DNA of 64,000 nucleotides from Geofilum rubicundum JCM 15548 (GCF_000974365.1 NZ_BAZW01000008.1:1-64000); one strand, 5' to 3'. Positions 51,372-61,391 are shown, counted from the stretch's first letter. Notes: generated from the sequence alone by a model not told the origin. Numbers and translations are program-made.

Positions 51372-53371
51372 TTGTTGACGATTTGGATGTGTTTTGTTCC
51401 ACTACAGGTAAAATAATTCTGACCAGCGTTCCATGGTCAAAAGGATTGACATCTTTCTTATCAATAATTTCCAGCCCCACCTTGCCACCTGAGTCGTTAT
51501 GGATTACATCCAGGCGTTCTTTGGTGATTTTTATAGCCATGGACTCATGGCTTTTGGTCTTGTCATTTTTCTGTTGCATGGAATGGTGTATGCCAACGCC
51601 ATTGTCCTCTACCTCAATAATCATTTGTTTGTTGACCTGCTTAAAACGAATATCAAGAAAGCCGTTTTCGTGCAGGTCTTTGATGCCATGCTCCACAGCA
51701 TTTTCTACAAAGGGCTGGGTAATCATGGGAGGAACCAGTATGGCATGCGGATCTATGCTGGGATCGATGTGTATGTTAAAACCAAAAGGCGTCATAAATC
51801 GGAGCTGCTGGAGTTCCAAATAATAGCCAGGATTTCTCCCTCGTTTTTAAGTGAAATATAGTCATAGTGCGAAAGTTTGAGCACTTGTCGCATTAACTTG
51901 GCAAAATCGGTCAGGAATTTGGTGGATTTTTCAATGTCGTGTTCAAGGACATAAACCTGAATGGCACTTAAAGCATTGAAAATAAAGTGCGGATTCATTT
52001 GTGAACGCAGCAGTTTATGCTGGTTTTTCAGGTTGTTATACTTGTTGCGTAAACGGTGCTGCAGAACCAGCATGGTGGCAACCACAATCAGCACGATCAA
52101 GGTTATGATGATAATGGTGAGCATCAGCCTTTGGCGGCCCATGACGGATTTTTGAATGAGGGTTTCCTGGTTGAGCTGGATTATTCTGTCCCTTTGTGCT
52201 TCGGTATCCAGCATGGCCTCCATGGTGGTGAGGTGGTACATGTTTTTTTCATTCAGGATACTGTCCTTGTATTCGGTGGAGGTCTTAAAATAATTCAGTG
52301 ATTTGCGGTAATCATTGGTTTTTTCGTGTAAAACAGAAAGCAAGCGGGCGCTTTCTTCGGCTTGAAAGCGGGTGCCAATTTTTGCAGCCATGGCCAGTGA
52401 TTCTTCCAGGTGCTTTCGGGCTATGTGGTAATTACCCATTAACAAGTTGACCTCACCGACTTTGCCGAGACTGATGGATACTTGCATCAGATCTCCGAGC
52501 TTTCGGTTGATCTGCAGTGATCTTTCCAGATAGTCCTCGGCCAGCTCCAGTTCATTTTTGGCAATGTAAGAGGCGCCGATGCTGTTGAAGCAGATCGACT
52601 GACCCACCCTGCTCCCGATTTCAGAATTGTACTCCAGAGATTTCAGAAAATAGACCAGCGCACTGTCGGGTTGCTCCAGTTTCAGCAGACATTCCCCAAT
52701 GTTGTGATTGTTAATGGCCAATCCCAGACTGTTTTTCATCACTTTTGAGAGCTCCATGGAGCGCAGAAAGTACTCAATGGCTGTGTGGTAACGTCCCAGG
52801 TTGAAGTTGACATTGCCAATGCTGTTGATGGAAACGCTGATGTTGAAAGTGTCCTGCACCTCTTCGGCCAGTTTTAAGGCTTTAAAGTGCATGTCCAGCG
52901 CCATGGCATTGTCATCCGTTCGGCGGTAAACAACACCTATTTGATTGTATACATCCGCCAATAAGCGGGTCTGCTCGATACTCTGAGCCAGTTTTAACGC
53001 ACGGTGATGGTATTTGAGGCTTCGCCATATTGCGAGCGGTTTCGATAGCGCTTCCCGATGGTGTTATAAATGATGGCTTCCTGAGAAACAAGCCCCCTTC
53101 TGCCGGCAATGTCCAGCGCTTCTTTCAAAAAGGCGTCATAGGCCTCTGCCTTAGAGCCTGTTTCATTAAAGAAGAGGTTGGAGCGTTCAATAAGCTGATC
53201 CACCACCAGGGAGTCGGTGGCTACAGGTTTGTTGGAAATGTTTTCTGATACGGATGCAGTGACAGCGTCATCATTACAACTACCAAAGGCAATGATGAGG
53301 AGAAATAATAGGGGGAAAAATGCCAAGCGTTTATTGGTGCGATTGAAACATTTTAGTAATCGTTGCTCCAT
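51364..53371 (-). CDS. TPR-containing LytS-type sensor histidine kinase; two frameshifts near 53010 and 51828
   Basis: Partner of the LytTR regulator. It starts with a lipoprotein-like signal (FLLIIAFGSC), then six or more TPRs (for example ALDMHFKALKLAEEVQDT and AIEYFLRSMELSKVMKN), one transmembrane helix (LTIIIITLIVLIVVATMLVL), and a HisKA-like domain with H in MNPHFIFNALSAIQ, then a HATPase with VENAVEHGI and EDNGVGIHH. Frame 1 ends after NRSQYGEA near 53010; frame 2 ends near 51828 after KNEGEILA, and frame 3 resumes LELQQLRFM. One base restored at each break gives 669 residues. Periplasmic TPRs coupled to a LytS-like kinase are common in this phylum; the ligand is unknown. Confidence 0.85.
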
Positions 53372-53560
53372 TGGTCCTGTAATGGATTAATTAATTTAGT
53401 GCCAAAATACAAAAAATGGCAACGTAGTACTGCATAACTTAGATTGGAATTATGAATTAGTTTATCTTTGTCGCTCATTTTTACATCAAACCACCCAATT
53501 TCCTGATGAAGTTTTGGGCGTTTGCCTGTAAAGATAAGTTGGGTGATAAGAAAAAGAGGA

Positions 53561-54580
53561 ATGGTGAAGATAGGAAGTATTGAATTACGTCATGAGCCCC
53601 TGTTGTTAGCTCCCATGGAGGATGTCTCCGACTTGGTGTTCAGAAGCATGTGTAAAGAATTTGGGGCCGATTTGTTGTATACCGAGTTTGTCTCCTCGGA
53701 TGCCTTGGTCCGGGAGATTGAGAAGACGCAAAAGAAGTTGACGCTTTCGGATACGGAGCGACCGGTCGGGATTCAACTTTATGGCAAAGAGGTGGAGGCA
53801 TTGGTGGAAGCAGCCCGAATTGCCGAAGCGGTTAATCCTGATTTAATTGACCTTAATTTTGGATGCCCGGTAAAAAAAATTGCCATGAAAGGAGCCGGTT
53901 CAGGTATGTTGCGCGACCTGCCGCTGATGCTTAAGATTACCAGTGAAGTGGTGAAGGCGGTGAAATTACCGGTCACCGTTAAAACCCGATTGGGTTGGGA
54001 TGAGGACTCCAAGGTCATTGTTGAGCTGGCTGAGCAATTGCAGGATGTGGGCGTGGCTGCATTGACCATTCATGGCCGGACGCGTGCGCAAATGTATACC
54101 GGCGAAGCCGATTGGGAATTAATTGGTGCTGTTAAGAACAATCCACGCATGCACATCCCCATTATTGGTAACGGAGATGTTAACTCACCGGAGAAGGCCC
54201 GTGCTTATTTTGACCGCTATGGGGTGGATGCCATTATGGTTGGCCGGGGATCCATCGGGCGACCCTGGATATTCAGGGAAATTCGCCATTTTCTGGATAC
54301 GGGGGCGTATTTACCTCCCATTGAAATTGATGAGCATGTGGACCTGATTGCCCGTCATTTGCGCAACACTGTTGAGTGGATTGGCGAGCGAAAAGGTATT
54401 TTGCATACCAGAAGACATATCGCTGTAACGTTCAAGGGGCTGCCCAACTTCCGGGAGATTAAAATTAAGTTGTTGCAAAGCAATAGTCTGGAAGAAATTG
54501 AGCAATTGCTGGCGCAGGTTAAGCAGAAATATGCCGGTTTTACTTATTCTGCAACTCCGCATAATAGCGACGAACAATAA
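53561..54580 (+). CDS. dusB: tRNA-dihydrouridine synthase
   Basis: FMN enzyme reducing specific uridines in tRNA to dihydrouridine. It begins LLAPMEDVSDLVFRSMC; the catalytic acid is C102 in NFGCPVKK, followed by KGAGSGMLRD, VTVKTRLGWDEDS, TIHGRTRAQMYTG and GNGDVNSPEKA with VGRGSIGRPW binding FMN. The C-terminal helical domain is shorter but present. The best match is to the DusB group. The ATG at 53561 is chosen because the family starts there. A TATCTTTG -7 element lies at 53463-53470. Its end overlaps the convergent permease gene by 41 bases. Confidence 0.93.
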   Translation: MVKIGSIELRHEPLLLAPMEDVSDLVFRSMCKEFGADLLYTEFVSSDALVREIEKTQKKLTLSDTERPVGIQLYGKEVEALVEAARIAEAVNPDLIDLNFGCPVKKIAMKGAGSGMLRDLPLMLKITSEVVKAVKLPVTVKTRLGWDEDSKVIVELAEQLQDVGVAALTIHGRTRAQMYTGEADWELIGAVKNNPRMHIPIIGNGDVNSPEKARAYFDRYGVDAIMVGRGSIGRPWIFREIRHFLDTGAYLPPIEIDEHVDLIARHLRNTVEWIGERKGILHTRRHIAVTFKGLPNFREIKIKLLQSNSLEEIEQLLAQVKQKYAGFTYSATPHNSDEQ

Positions 54581-55784
54581 CCCTGACAGGATACCAGGCT
54601 GCCACAAAGCCTGTGATGGAAACCGTTAAAAAGACGGTGACGACATCTTGCCAGCGAAGCAATACGGGATAAGCCTCAACAATAAAGTTGCCCCCTCCCT
54701 GAAAACGTATCAGTCCATAAGTCTGTTGTAACCAAACCAAGGCAGCTCCCAGTAACAATCCGGCAGCGGCGCCGGCCAGGGAAATGATCCATCCTTCTAT
54801 TAAGAAAATGCGGTGAATGAGTTGCCTTTGGGCCCCCATGCTGCGCAGTGTTGAAATACTTTGACGTTTCTCAAAAATGAGCATGGAAAGCGTGCCAATG
54901 ACATTAAAAATCGCAATCAACAGAATGAAGGAGAGTATGATGTAAGCCATTAAGCGCTCCACGGCCATCATTTTAAAAAAGGTCTCGTGTTGTTCCTCCC
55001 GGTTGCGCACCCTGTATGGCTCACCCAAGAGCTCCGAAATGCTTTTTTTTACGCTTTCAACGTCGGAGGGATTGGCCACTTTAACACCCAGCCATGAGAC
55101 GGTGGAGGCGGGGTAATCTAAAATTTCGCGGGCTTTGTCGATATGAATCAGGGCATAATTGGCATCGTACTCCAGTTGATTCACCATAAAAATGCCCGAA
55201 GGCTGAATGTAAGATGTTTTGAAGGCCTGATCGGGCCGGGCCGGATTAATCCGTTTGGTGCGCTCCGGGGTATAAAGCATGAGGGGTGTAACAAAGTTGA
55301 GCCTCAGGCTCAACTGGTCGGCCAGGGCAAAGCCAATGGTCCCCTCATAGATGTCTTTGTTTCTGAGCCGGAAGGCACCTTCAACAATGATGGAGTCAAT
55401 GCCGGAAACCTTGTTGAAGGCATCATCCACCCCCATGATTTGTCCGGGTACCTGCCGCTGCCCAAAGCGAAAAAGGGTGTGGTCTTCTACCACCCCGGTG
55501 ATGTGCGCCACACCATCCATTGATACCAGGGAAGCGTAGTCAATAGAATCTGTTTGAAAAACCTTTCCTCGTACCGCCTCGATTTTCAGGTCGGGGTCGA
55601 ATGAGCCATACAAAGAGCCGATAAGCCCATGCAGTCCGTTGAATACGGATAACACCACCAGCAGGCCCATGGCACCCACCAATACGCCTGTCACTGATAT
55701 CCAGGAGATAACGTTGATGATGTTCTGGCTTTTTTTGGCAAAAAGATACCTGACAGCTATGCGTATGGCGATGTTTACTTTCAT
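54540..55784 (-). CDS. LolC/E-like FtsX-family ABC transporter permease
   Basis: A 414-residue membrane protein with the FtsX/MacB layout: helix 1 (ISWISVTGVLVGAMGLLVVL) after RIAVRYLFAKKSQNIINVIS, a large periplasmic domain (about 45-265), and three C-terminal helices (AYIILSFILLIAIFNVIG, IISLAGAAAGLLLGAALVW, VTVFLTVSITGFVAAWY). RYLxAKKSxNxINxIS is typical of LolC/LolE-type lipoprotein-releasing permeases in Bacteroidota. The ATPase gene is not adjacent. It is followed upstream by the methyltransferase and rbfA genes on the same strand. Confidence 0.87.
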   Translation of the reverse strand: MKVNIAIRIAVRYLFAKKSQNIINVISWISVTGVLVGAMGLLVVLSVFNGLHGLIGSLYGSFDPDLKIEAVRGKVFQTDSIDYASLVSMDGVAHITGVVEDHTLFRFGQRQVPGQIMGVDDAFNKVSGIDSIIVEGAFRLRNKDIYEGTIGFALADQLSLRLNFVTPLMLYTPERTKRINPARPDQAFKTSYIQPSGIFMVNQLEYDANYALIHIDKAREILDYPASTVSWLGVKVANPSDVESVKKSISELLGEPYRVRNREEQHETFFKMMAVERLMAYIILSFILLIAIFNVIGTLSMLIFEKRQSISTLRSMGAQRQLIHRIFLIEGWIISLAGAAAGLLLGAALVWLQQTYGLIRFQGGGNFIVEAYPVLLRWQDVVTVFLTVSITGFVAAWYPVRVIVRRYYAELQNK

Positions 55785-55803
55785 AATCGGCGCTTATCCT
55801 TCA

Positions 55804-56625
55804 TTATTTGATGGCTTTAACGATGAGGCCCGTGCCGGTCTTATGATGTGCCCGCACATCTATATGGTTCAACAGGTAGGCCAATGGATATACAAGCAGA
55901 TAGTAAAAAGGTAAAAGGATAAAAAGCAGCCTTGTCGTATTGAGTGCCAGAATGGGAAACTTCATGGTCAGTTTCCAGGCCAGACTGCCACTCTTTCCGT
56001 AAGAATATCTGGCTTCTACAGAAGAAAACCCGGCTCTTAGTAATTTCTCACTTATGTCATCTATATTGTATCCGTCGCGCACATGCTCGTCAATAAATCC
56101 ACTGGCGCCTTCGTGGTGGTCGTGGTGGTGGACATCCGACCCTCCCTGGTCTGAAGGGGTGGATATGAGTAGGGTGCCTCCGGGCTTTAAGGAGCGGCAC
56201 AGGTTTTTCATGACTTTTTCGTCCTCTTCGATGTGTTCCATCACATCCACCGATAGTACCAAATCGTAACGCTCCGTTTCGTTAAAGGTTTCCAGTTCCT
56301 CGCATCTGAAATGAGCGCGGTGACCCATGCCCATTCGCTCAAAATATCGGTTGCAATCGGCCACTTGTTCTTCTTTGACATCCACACCGGTGATGCGAAA
56401 TAGTCGGCCCATTTTCGCCAGTCGCCAAACATATTGGCCAAAACCAGAGCCGGCATCTAAAACGCTTGCATTAACAGGGGCTTCCTTGCGCCAGGCTCTC
56501 AGTTCACGACGAATGTGCCAGGAGCGCAACAGCAGCAGGTCCAGCAGGCTGTAAAACAGGGCTCTTAAGTAGGGGTTTATGTTGAAAACCTGGCCGAGCG
56601 ACCTTTTAATGGGATCGTATTGCAT
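55804..56625 (-). CDS. Class I SAM-dependent methyltransferase
   Basis: A 273-residue protein with the Rossmann methyltransferase fold: motif I VLDAGSGFGQYVWRLAKMG, motif II around RITGVDVKEEQVADCNRYF, motif IV YDLVLSVDVMEHIEEDEK and the post-motif LKPGGTLLISTPSDQGGSDVHHHDHH, a histidine-rich stretch unusual for the fold that may bind metal. The C-terminal 60 residues contain hydrophobic segments (MKFPILALNTTRLLFILL), so it probably associates with the membrane. The substrate is unknown. It sits 19 bases from the permease and three from rbfA, suggesting one transcript. Confidence 0.82.
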   Translation of the reverse strand: MQYDPIKRSLGQVFNINPYLRALFYSLLDLLLLRSWHIRRELRAWRKEAPVNASVLDAGSGFGQYVWRLAKMGRLFRITGVDVKEEQVADCNRYFERMGMGHRAHFRCEELETFNETERYDLVLSVDVMEHIEEDEKVMKNLCRSLKPGGTLLISTPSDQGGSDVHHHDHHEGASGFIDEHVRDGYNIDDISEKLLRAGFSSVEARYSYGKSGSLAWKLTMKFPILALNTTRLLFILLPFYYLLVYPLAYLLNHIDVRAHHKTGTGLIVKAIK

Positions 56626-56628
56626 GTC

Positions 56629-56967
56629 CTATTCTTTTAACAGATCGTCAATTTTTTCGATGTAATCCAGGCTGTCATCAATAAAAAATTGCAGGTCGGG
56701 AATCACTCTTAGCTGTTTACCTACCCGCTGGCCTAATAAAAAGCGCAGCTTTGATGCATTCTGGGTAATGTTTTTAAAAACCTCGTCTTTATTGGTAGGG
56801 GGGAAGATGCTCAGATACACTTTGGCCATTCCCATGTCGGGAGACACCCTTGCTACGGTCACACTGACCATGGTGCCCATGATGACATCTCTCACTTCAC
56901 GCTGAAATATTTCACTCATCTCTTTTTGTATGAGACGGCCTATTTTTTTTTGTCTGGTAGAATCCAT
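56629..56967 (-). CDS. rbfA: Ribosome-binding factor A
   Basis: Small KH-fold protein for maturation of the 30S subunit and 16S rRNA processing. The 112-residue product starts MDSTRQKKIGRLIQKEMSEI, then DVIMGTMVSVTVARVSPDMG, KVYLSIFPP and LRFLLGQRVGKQLRVIPDLQFFIDDS, the full family sequence. The ATG at 56967 is preferred to the TTG at 56985. It is the first gene of a minus-strand set with the methyltransferase and permease. Confidence 0.92.
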   Translation of the reverse strand: MDSTRQKKIGRLIQKEMSEIFQREVRDVIMGTMVSVTVARVSPDMGMAKVYLSIFPPTNKDEVFKNITQNASKLRFLLGQRVGKQLRVIPDLQFFIDDSLDYIEKIDDLLKE

Positions 56968-57035
56968 AATTACATTGCTTTTCAACCTACGAAAGTACGG
57001 TTTTTTAGGCGATTATTTATTTTTTTGAAAAAAAT

Positions 57036-57079
57036 TAGTACTAGGTATTGCAAAGTACTAGATAAATGACATATATTTG
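57036..57079 (+). promoter_or_regulatory. Promoter with overlapping palindromic operator of the PadR-PspC operon
   Basis: An inverted repeat TAGTACT-N11-AGTACTA lies at 57036-57060. Its spacer contains TTG (57048-57050), and 21 bases later comes TATATTTG (57072-57079), so the -33 and -7 elements fit the Bacteroidota consensus. The palindrome covers the -33 element, the position expected for a repressor. PadR is encoded two genes on and is the natural candidate to bind it. Confidence 0.75.
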
Positions 57080-57125
57080 CATAACCTAATTCAGTGCATA
57101 AGAAGGTATCTTAAATTTTTTAGTT

Positions 57126-57389
57126 ATGAGAAAGTTTATTTCACCGGTCCTGTTTCAATGGATAAAAGTCGCCTCTCTTTTATTGGTCTTTGTTGTGTTA
57201 CTTCATAACAGCAGGGATGGCAAAAACCCGGGTAGTGATCCCCAGTCGTTTCATGAAGTTCACAAAGGGGAGGAAAAAATTGGTTCTGATTCATCGCAGG
57301 TTGACGAACCTGCAGAGACAGAAACATCGGTTGCCTATTCTTACGTTCTTCCGGCCATCGCCATAGGAAGTGTGCGTCTCAGGTTTTAA
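57126..57389 (+). CDS. Small membrane-anchored protein at the head of the PadR-PspC operon
   Basis: An 87-residue product I do not recognise. One hydrophobic helix (about 14-27, VASLLLVFVVLL) is followed by a polar, acidic segment (HKGEEKIGSDSSQVDEPAE) and a short C-terminal hydrophobic stretch (YVLPAIAIGSVRLRF). The gene is the first after the operator, and the PadR gene starts 20 bases after its stop, so it should be co-regulated with PadR and the PspC proteins. Confidence 0.55.
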   Translation: MRKFISPVLFQWIKVASLLLVFVVLLHNSRDGKNPGSDPQSFHEVHKGEEKIGSDSSQVDEPAETETSVAYSYVLPAIAIGSVRLRF

Positions 57390-57409
57390 TAAAATTTAAA
57401 TTTAACAAT

Positions 57410-57742
57410 ATGAAGCTGGAAAATGTAAAAGCTCAGATGCGTAAGGGAGTTCTGGAATATTGTATCTTATCCATACTTTCGGGAGACGACGCCTATGCTT
57501 CTGACATCATCAATGAACTAAAGGAAGTTCAGATGATTGTAGTTGAGGGAACGCTTTATCCTTTGCTGACAAGGTTAAAGAATGACGAATTGCTCAGCTA
57601 CAGATGGGAGGAATCCACCCAGGGGCCTCCCCGTAAGTACTATGCCCTGACCGAAAAGGGTCGTGATTTTTTAAAGGAGCTGGACCAGTCGTGGATAGAG
57701 CTGGTTGAGGCTGTTAACCTGATACACCAAAAAAACAAGTAA
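57410..57742 (+). CDS. PadR family transcriptional regulator
   Basis: A 110-residue winged-helix regulator of the short PadR group. It begins MKLENVKAQMRKGVLEYCIL, then LSGDDAYASDIINEL, VVEGTLYPLLTRLKND and PPRKYYALTEKGRDFL, the recognition helix and wing. The family represses its own operon and senses phenolics, antibiotics or envelope stress in different bacteria. It starts 20 bases after the small membrane gene, and the first PspC gene begins one base after its stop. The palindrome at 57036-57060 is the probable operator. Confidence 0.9.
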   Translation: MKLENVKAQMRKGVLEYCILSILSGDDAYASDIINELKEVQMIVVEGTLYPLLTRLKNDELLSYRWEESTQGPPRKYYALTEKGRDFLKELDQSWIELVEAVNLIHQKNK

Positions 57743-57743
57743 C

Positions 57744-58700
57744 ATGAAGAAGACAATAACCATCAACATAGCTGCCACAGCTTTCTTCATCGATGATGAT
57801 GCTTACGAATTGCTTAAGAAGTATCAGCAAAAGCTGGAGGATTGGTTCAGAACCAGGGAGGGCGGAAAAGAAATTATCAACGATATTGAAGCCCGCATGT
57901 CAGAGCTGTTTTCGCAGCGCATTAATCCAAAAACAGGCGTGATTACTGTCAGCCTCGTTGAGGAAGTGATTTCTATAATGGGTCAACCCGAAGATTTTTC
58001 CGGTGAAGGAGATGCAGAAGAAGAGAAGGGTCCCGCGTCAGAATGGTCAGGAGCCACTTTTTATACCCGGAAGCGCCTTTACCGGGATTTGGACAATAAA
58101 GTATTGGGAGGCGTTTGTGGCGGTATTGCTGCCTATTTCAATCTGGATCCTGTTTTGGTGAGAGTTATTTTTGCGGTGTTGCCTTTTCTGAGTTTCGGCG
58201 CCATCATTCCTGTTTATATTGTTTTGTGGATCGCTGTTCCACCGGCTGTTACCACCACGCAAAGGCTCGAAATGCGAGGAGAAAACATCACTGTTTCTAA
58301 TATTGAAAAGAACATCAAGGAGCAATATGAAAATGTGAAATCGGAATTCTCGAACTTTAAGAAAAGTAAGACCTATAAAGATGGGGAGGCTTACCTCAAC
58401 AGGATGAAAAAAAGAGACAAAAATGTTTTCATTTTTGTCGCCATAGTCATCGGACTTTTGTTTTTTACCCGCATGATAGGGTTTCATGGGCCTGCTTTCC
58501 ATTTTGTTCATCTGCCCTTTGCCCATTTGGCTTTCCCGGGCATTGTACCTTTGCTGATATTGATTTTAATACTGGCATTAATTTTCCGGTCGGCCATGAA
58601 GGGGTTTTTAATTTTAATCGCGGTGATCATTATTATTGGCTTTATCATGATGTTGACAGGAGGTTTTTCTTTTTTCCCCTGGCACATGGCCCTGCTATAG
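57744..58700 (+). CDS. PspC domain membrane protein
   Basis: A 318-residue protein. The N-terminal 100 residues (TINIAATAFFIDDDAYELL, GGKEIINDIEARMSELF) are a conserved cytoplasmic region seen in Bacteroidota PspC proteins. The PspC domain follows (about 110-175): LYRDLDNKVLGGVCGGIAAY and an adjacent helix pair. A charged stretch (about 190-220) and three or four hydrophobic segments end the protein. PspC proteins take part in phage-shock type responses to envelope damage. A paralogue follows 37 bases downstream. Confidence 0.88.
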   Translation: MKKTITINIAATAFFIDDDAYELLKKYQQKLEDWFRTREGGKEIINDIEARMSELFSQRINPKTGVITVSLVEEVISIMGQPEDFSGEGDAEEEKGPASEWSGATFYTRKRLYRDLDNKVLGGVCGGIAAYFNLDPVLVRVIFAVLPFLSFGAIIPVYIVLWIAVPPAVTTTQRLEMRGENITVSNIEKNIKEQYENVKSEFSNFKKSKTYKDGEAYLNRMKKRDKNVFIFVAIVIGLLFFTRMIGFHGPAFHFVHLPFAHLAFPGIVPLLILILILALIFRSAMKGFLILIAVIIIIGFIMMLTGGFSFFPWHMALL

Positions 58701-58737
58701 CGGGCGGACCATTCAAACCATTTAAAATCTTTTTCTG

Positions 58738-60149
58738 ATGAAGAAAACAATACATATTAATCTTTCGGGCATCGCCTTCAGAATAGAGGAGGATGCTTAT
58801 GACCAGCTGAAGGAATACCTGGATGCGGTGCAAGCGGTACTGGGCAGTAACGATGAAGCCCGGGAGACGATCAACGACATAGAGTCGAGAATGGCTGAAT
58901 TGTTTATTCCTGTGACACATGAAAATCAGGTGGCGGTGAATCTAAAGGATGTGGAAGAGGTCATCAAAATTCTGGGAGAGCCACGTGATTATGCGCCGGT
59001 GGATGAGGACGCTGACGGAGCGGCCGGATCTTCTGCCTCCTTTAAAAGGGAATCTCCCCTTCAGCCCATTCACAAACGCTTGTACAGGGATCCCTATTCC
59101 AGAGTTGTGGGTGGCGTGTGCAGTGGCCTGGGCGCCTACTTTAATGTGGATCCGCTTTTATTTCGCTTGCTCTTTGTGGTTGGCTTGTTTTATGGCATCT
59201 CCATCATTCCCTATTTGGTATTATGGATTGCCATGCCCAAGGCCTTGACCATGGAACAGCGCATGCAGATGTTTGGTGGTGAACCGGTTTTTAATAAAGC
59301 CCGCACAACAGGTCCGTCTTATATGACGGCCCCTTCCGGACTGAATCAGGTTTTGCGCGTGGCCGGCGTTGTGTTGGGCGTTGGTATTATTCTGGTAAGT
59401 TTTGCCTTGATGGTGGGTATGACCGTGGTTCTGTTTTTCAGCGGACCGGCCGTTCATCTGGTTCCTGAGGCGGGTCTGTTGTGGGATGTGCACGACATGC
59501 TTTTTAGTCAGAGCGAGTCCCTGCCCATTATGATCGGACTGTTACTGGCTTGTGGCGTGCCTTTATTGCTGGTTTTTTATCTGGGATTACATTTGGTCTT
59601 TCAGTTTAAAAGAGGTGGCAAACTCATAGGAACGCTCGGTCTTATTCTCTGGTTGGTGGGACTGGGCCTTTTAACGGTGGGCGCGTTTCGTGTGGGATTG
59701 GATTTCAGGCACAAGGCCAGTGTGGAGGAGGTGGTTTTGCCCGATACGTTTCAGGGCGATACCCTCTATTTGCAAGCCGCGCAGATGCCACAAATAAGAA
59801 AGCGGTCGGCGATTCAATTTAACAACATTCGGGTGCATTTGAACGAAGATGATATGACCTTTTATGGCGAGCAAAAATTCTTATCCGGGAGAATGCCGAA
59901 CATTTTGCCATTGTGATTGAACGCCAGGCCAAAGGGGCTTCGGAAGCCAGGGCCAGGGTTCATGCCGAAATGGCGGAGTATTTTTGGTTGCAGAAAGACT
60001 CCTTGCTGGAACTGGATAAAATTTACTCCCTGCCAACCCCATCTAAAATCCGCGACCAGAAAGTGATTGTTCGCATCTCGGTTCCCAAAGGCAAAGTGGT
60101 ACAGGTAGACCCCGATTTACAGCGCTATGTGCGCTGGTCGGTCAACTGA
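58738..60149 (+). CDS. PspC domain membrane protein with soluble C-terminal domain; frameshift near 59885
   Basis: A paralogue of the upstream gene: TIHINLSGIAFRIEEDAYDQL, ETINDIESRMAELF, then a PspC domain (LYRDPYSRVVGGVCSGLGAY). Several transmembrane segments follow (VAGVVLGVGIILVSFALMV, LPIMIGLLLACGVPLLLVFY, LIGTLGLILWLVGLGLLTVG), then a C-terminal periplasmic or cytoplasmic domain. The first frame ends RMPNILPL at 59916; restoring one base at about 59885 yields RENAEHFAIVIERQAKGASE and the total is 470 residues, ending LQRYVRWSVN. The end overlaps the convergent DUF418 gene by 25 bases. It presumably acts with the first PspC protein. Confidence 0.82.
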
Positions 60150-61391
60150 TTGGGATTCACAAAGGGTTGCCATTTCAAATAGGTCAAACTGCGCCAAAGC
60201 CATTCAAAGGGGCCAAAGCGAAAGTAGTTGAGCCACGCTATGCTCAAAGGAATCTGGATGGCGAAAATGGCCAAACTTAAAAGAGCTCCCTGCCAAATGG
60301 ATACTTTGCCATAAAGTGCGAATCCGTAACTGTGAAAGAGAAGGGCTGCAATAATGCTGTGCATCAGATAATTTGAAAGCGCCATACGGCCTACAGATGC
60401 CAGCCATTTGGCACATCTTTTCATCCGTTCGGTATGGATCAGTAGTAGGATGGTGGAAACATAGCCCAAGGAGAGAAGCGGACCGCCAAAGGCATTCAGC
60501 GCCATGGCCAATACCGATTCGAAGGTGGGCGTGCCAAGGTCTGTTTCCATTTTGAAATAAGCGTAGGCCAGTCCGGCCAACAAGCCTGTTGAGAGGCCCC
60601 AAACAGCCATTTTCCTGAAAAAGGGCAGATGCGTGGTGACTTCTTTAAGTAATTGTTTTTTGCCCGCATAAAAACCTAACAGAAACATGGCCAAAACATT
60701 AGGGATAGAACATGATAATAGCTCCTGTAAGTAAGGTGGTGTATTCCTCCAGACGAATGCTTACGATTTCTGAAAAGGTGCCGGTGGGATAAATTTTTAA
60801 GGCATTTTCAATGAGGGCAACAAACACGGCGTTTTGGTCTTCCATGGCCGACTCAATGGCTTCTGCTGCATGCGGGTTCGACATGCCCAAATGGAAAAGA
60901 AGTGCCAGTCCGGTCAATAGGACCAATGGAATGATCAGCAAAGCAAGTGCCCATTTAAAAAGACCACGGTTGCTTTTGTTTCTGAACAACAATAAAAACA
61001 AGCCCAAAAAACCATAAATAAACAGGATGTCACCGGGCCAAAGCAGCACAATGTGCGCTGCTCCAAAAAGGATTAACAGTATCAGACGCCATGCATAGAC
61101 CTTCACAGGGGAAGCACCGTTGTTGGTCTTTTGCAGAAAAAGCCAGAATCCATAGCCAAACAGCATAGAGAACAGGACATAGAATTTGCCTTCGAACAAA
61201 AAGGAAATTAGAAATTCAACCGTTCTATCCGTGGGGCTGTTCCAGAGGGAATAATCGGTTAAGGAAATGCCTACCGGGGCACTCATCCATAACATATTTA
61301 CCATAAGAATGCCAAATATGGCAAATCCTCTTAAGGTGTCGAGTATTTGAATGCGTTGACCGGGAACGGTTGGGTTAAAATGAGGGCTCAT
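60125..61391 (-). CDS. DUF418 family membrane protein, second copy; frameshift near 60705
   Basis: About 421 residues once one extra base is removed. It begins MSPHFNPTVPGQRIQILDTL with the signature LRGFAIFGILMVNM, followed by helices such as FYVLFSMLFGYGFWLFLQK and GDILFIYGFLGLFLLLF. The first frame ends GAIIMFYP at 60699; the next carries VLAMFLLGFYAGKK up to the DUF418 end blocks VGRMALSNYLMHS and GPFEWLWRSLTYLKW. This is the one break in the window that needs removal of a base (a CCC run) and not an added one. Related to the copy at 20584-21738 but not close to identical. Confidence 0.82.
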
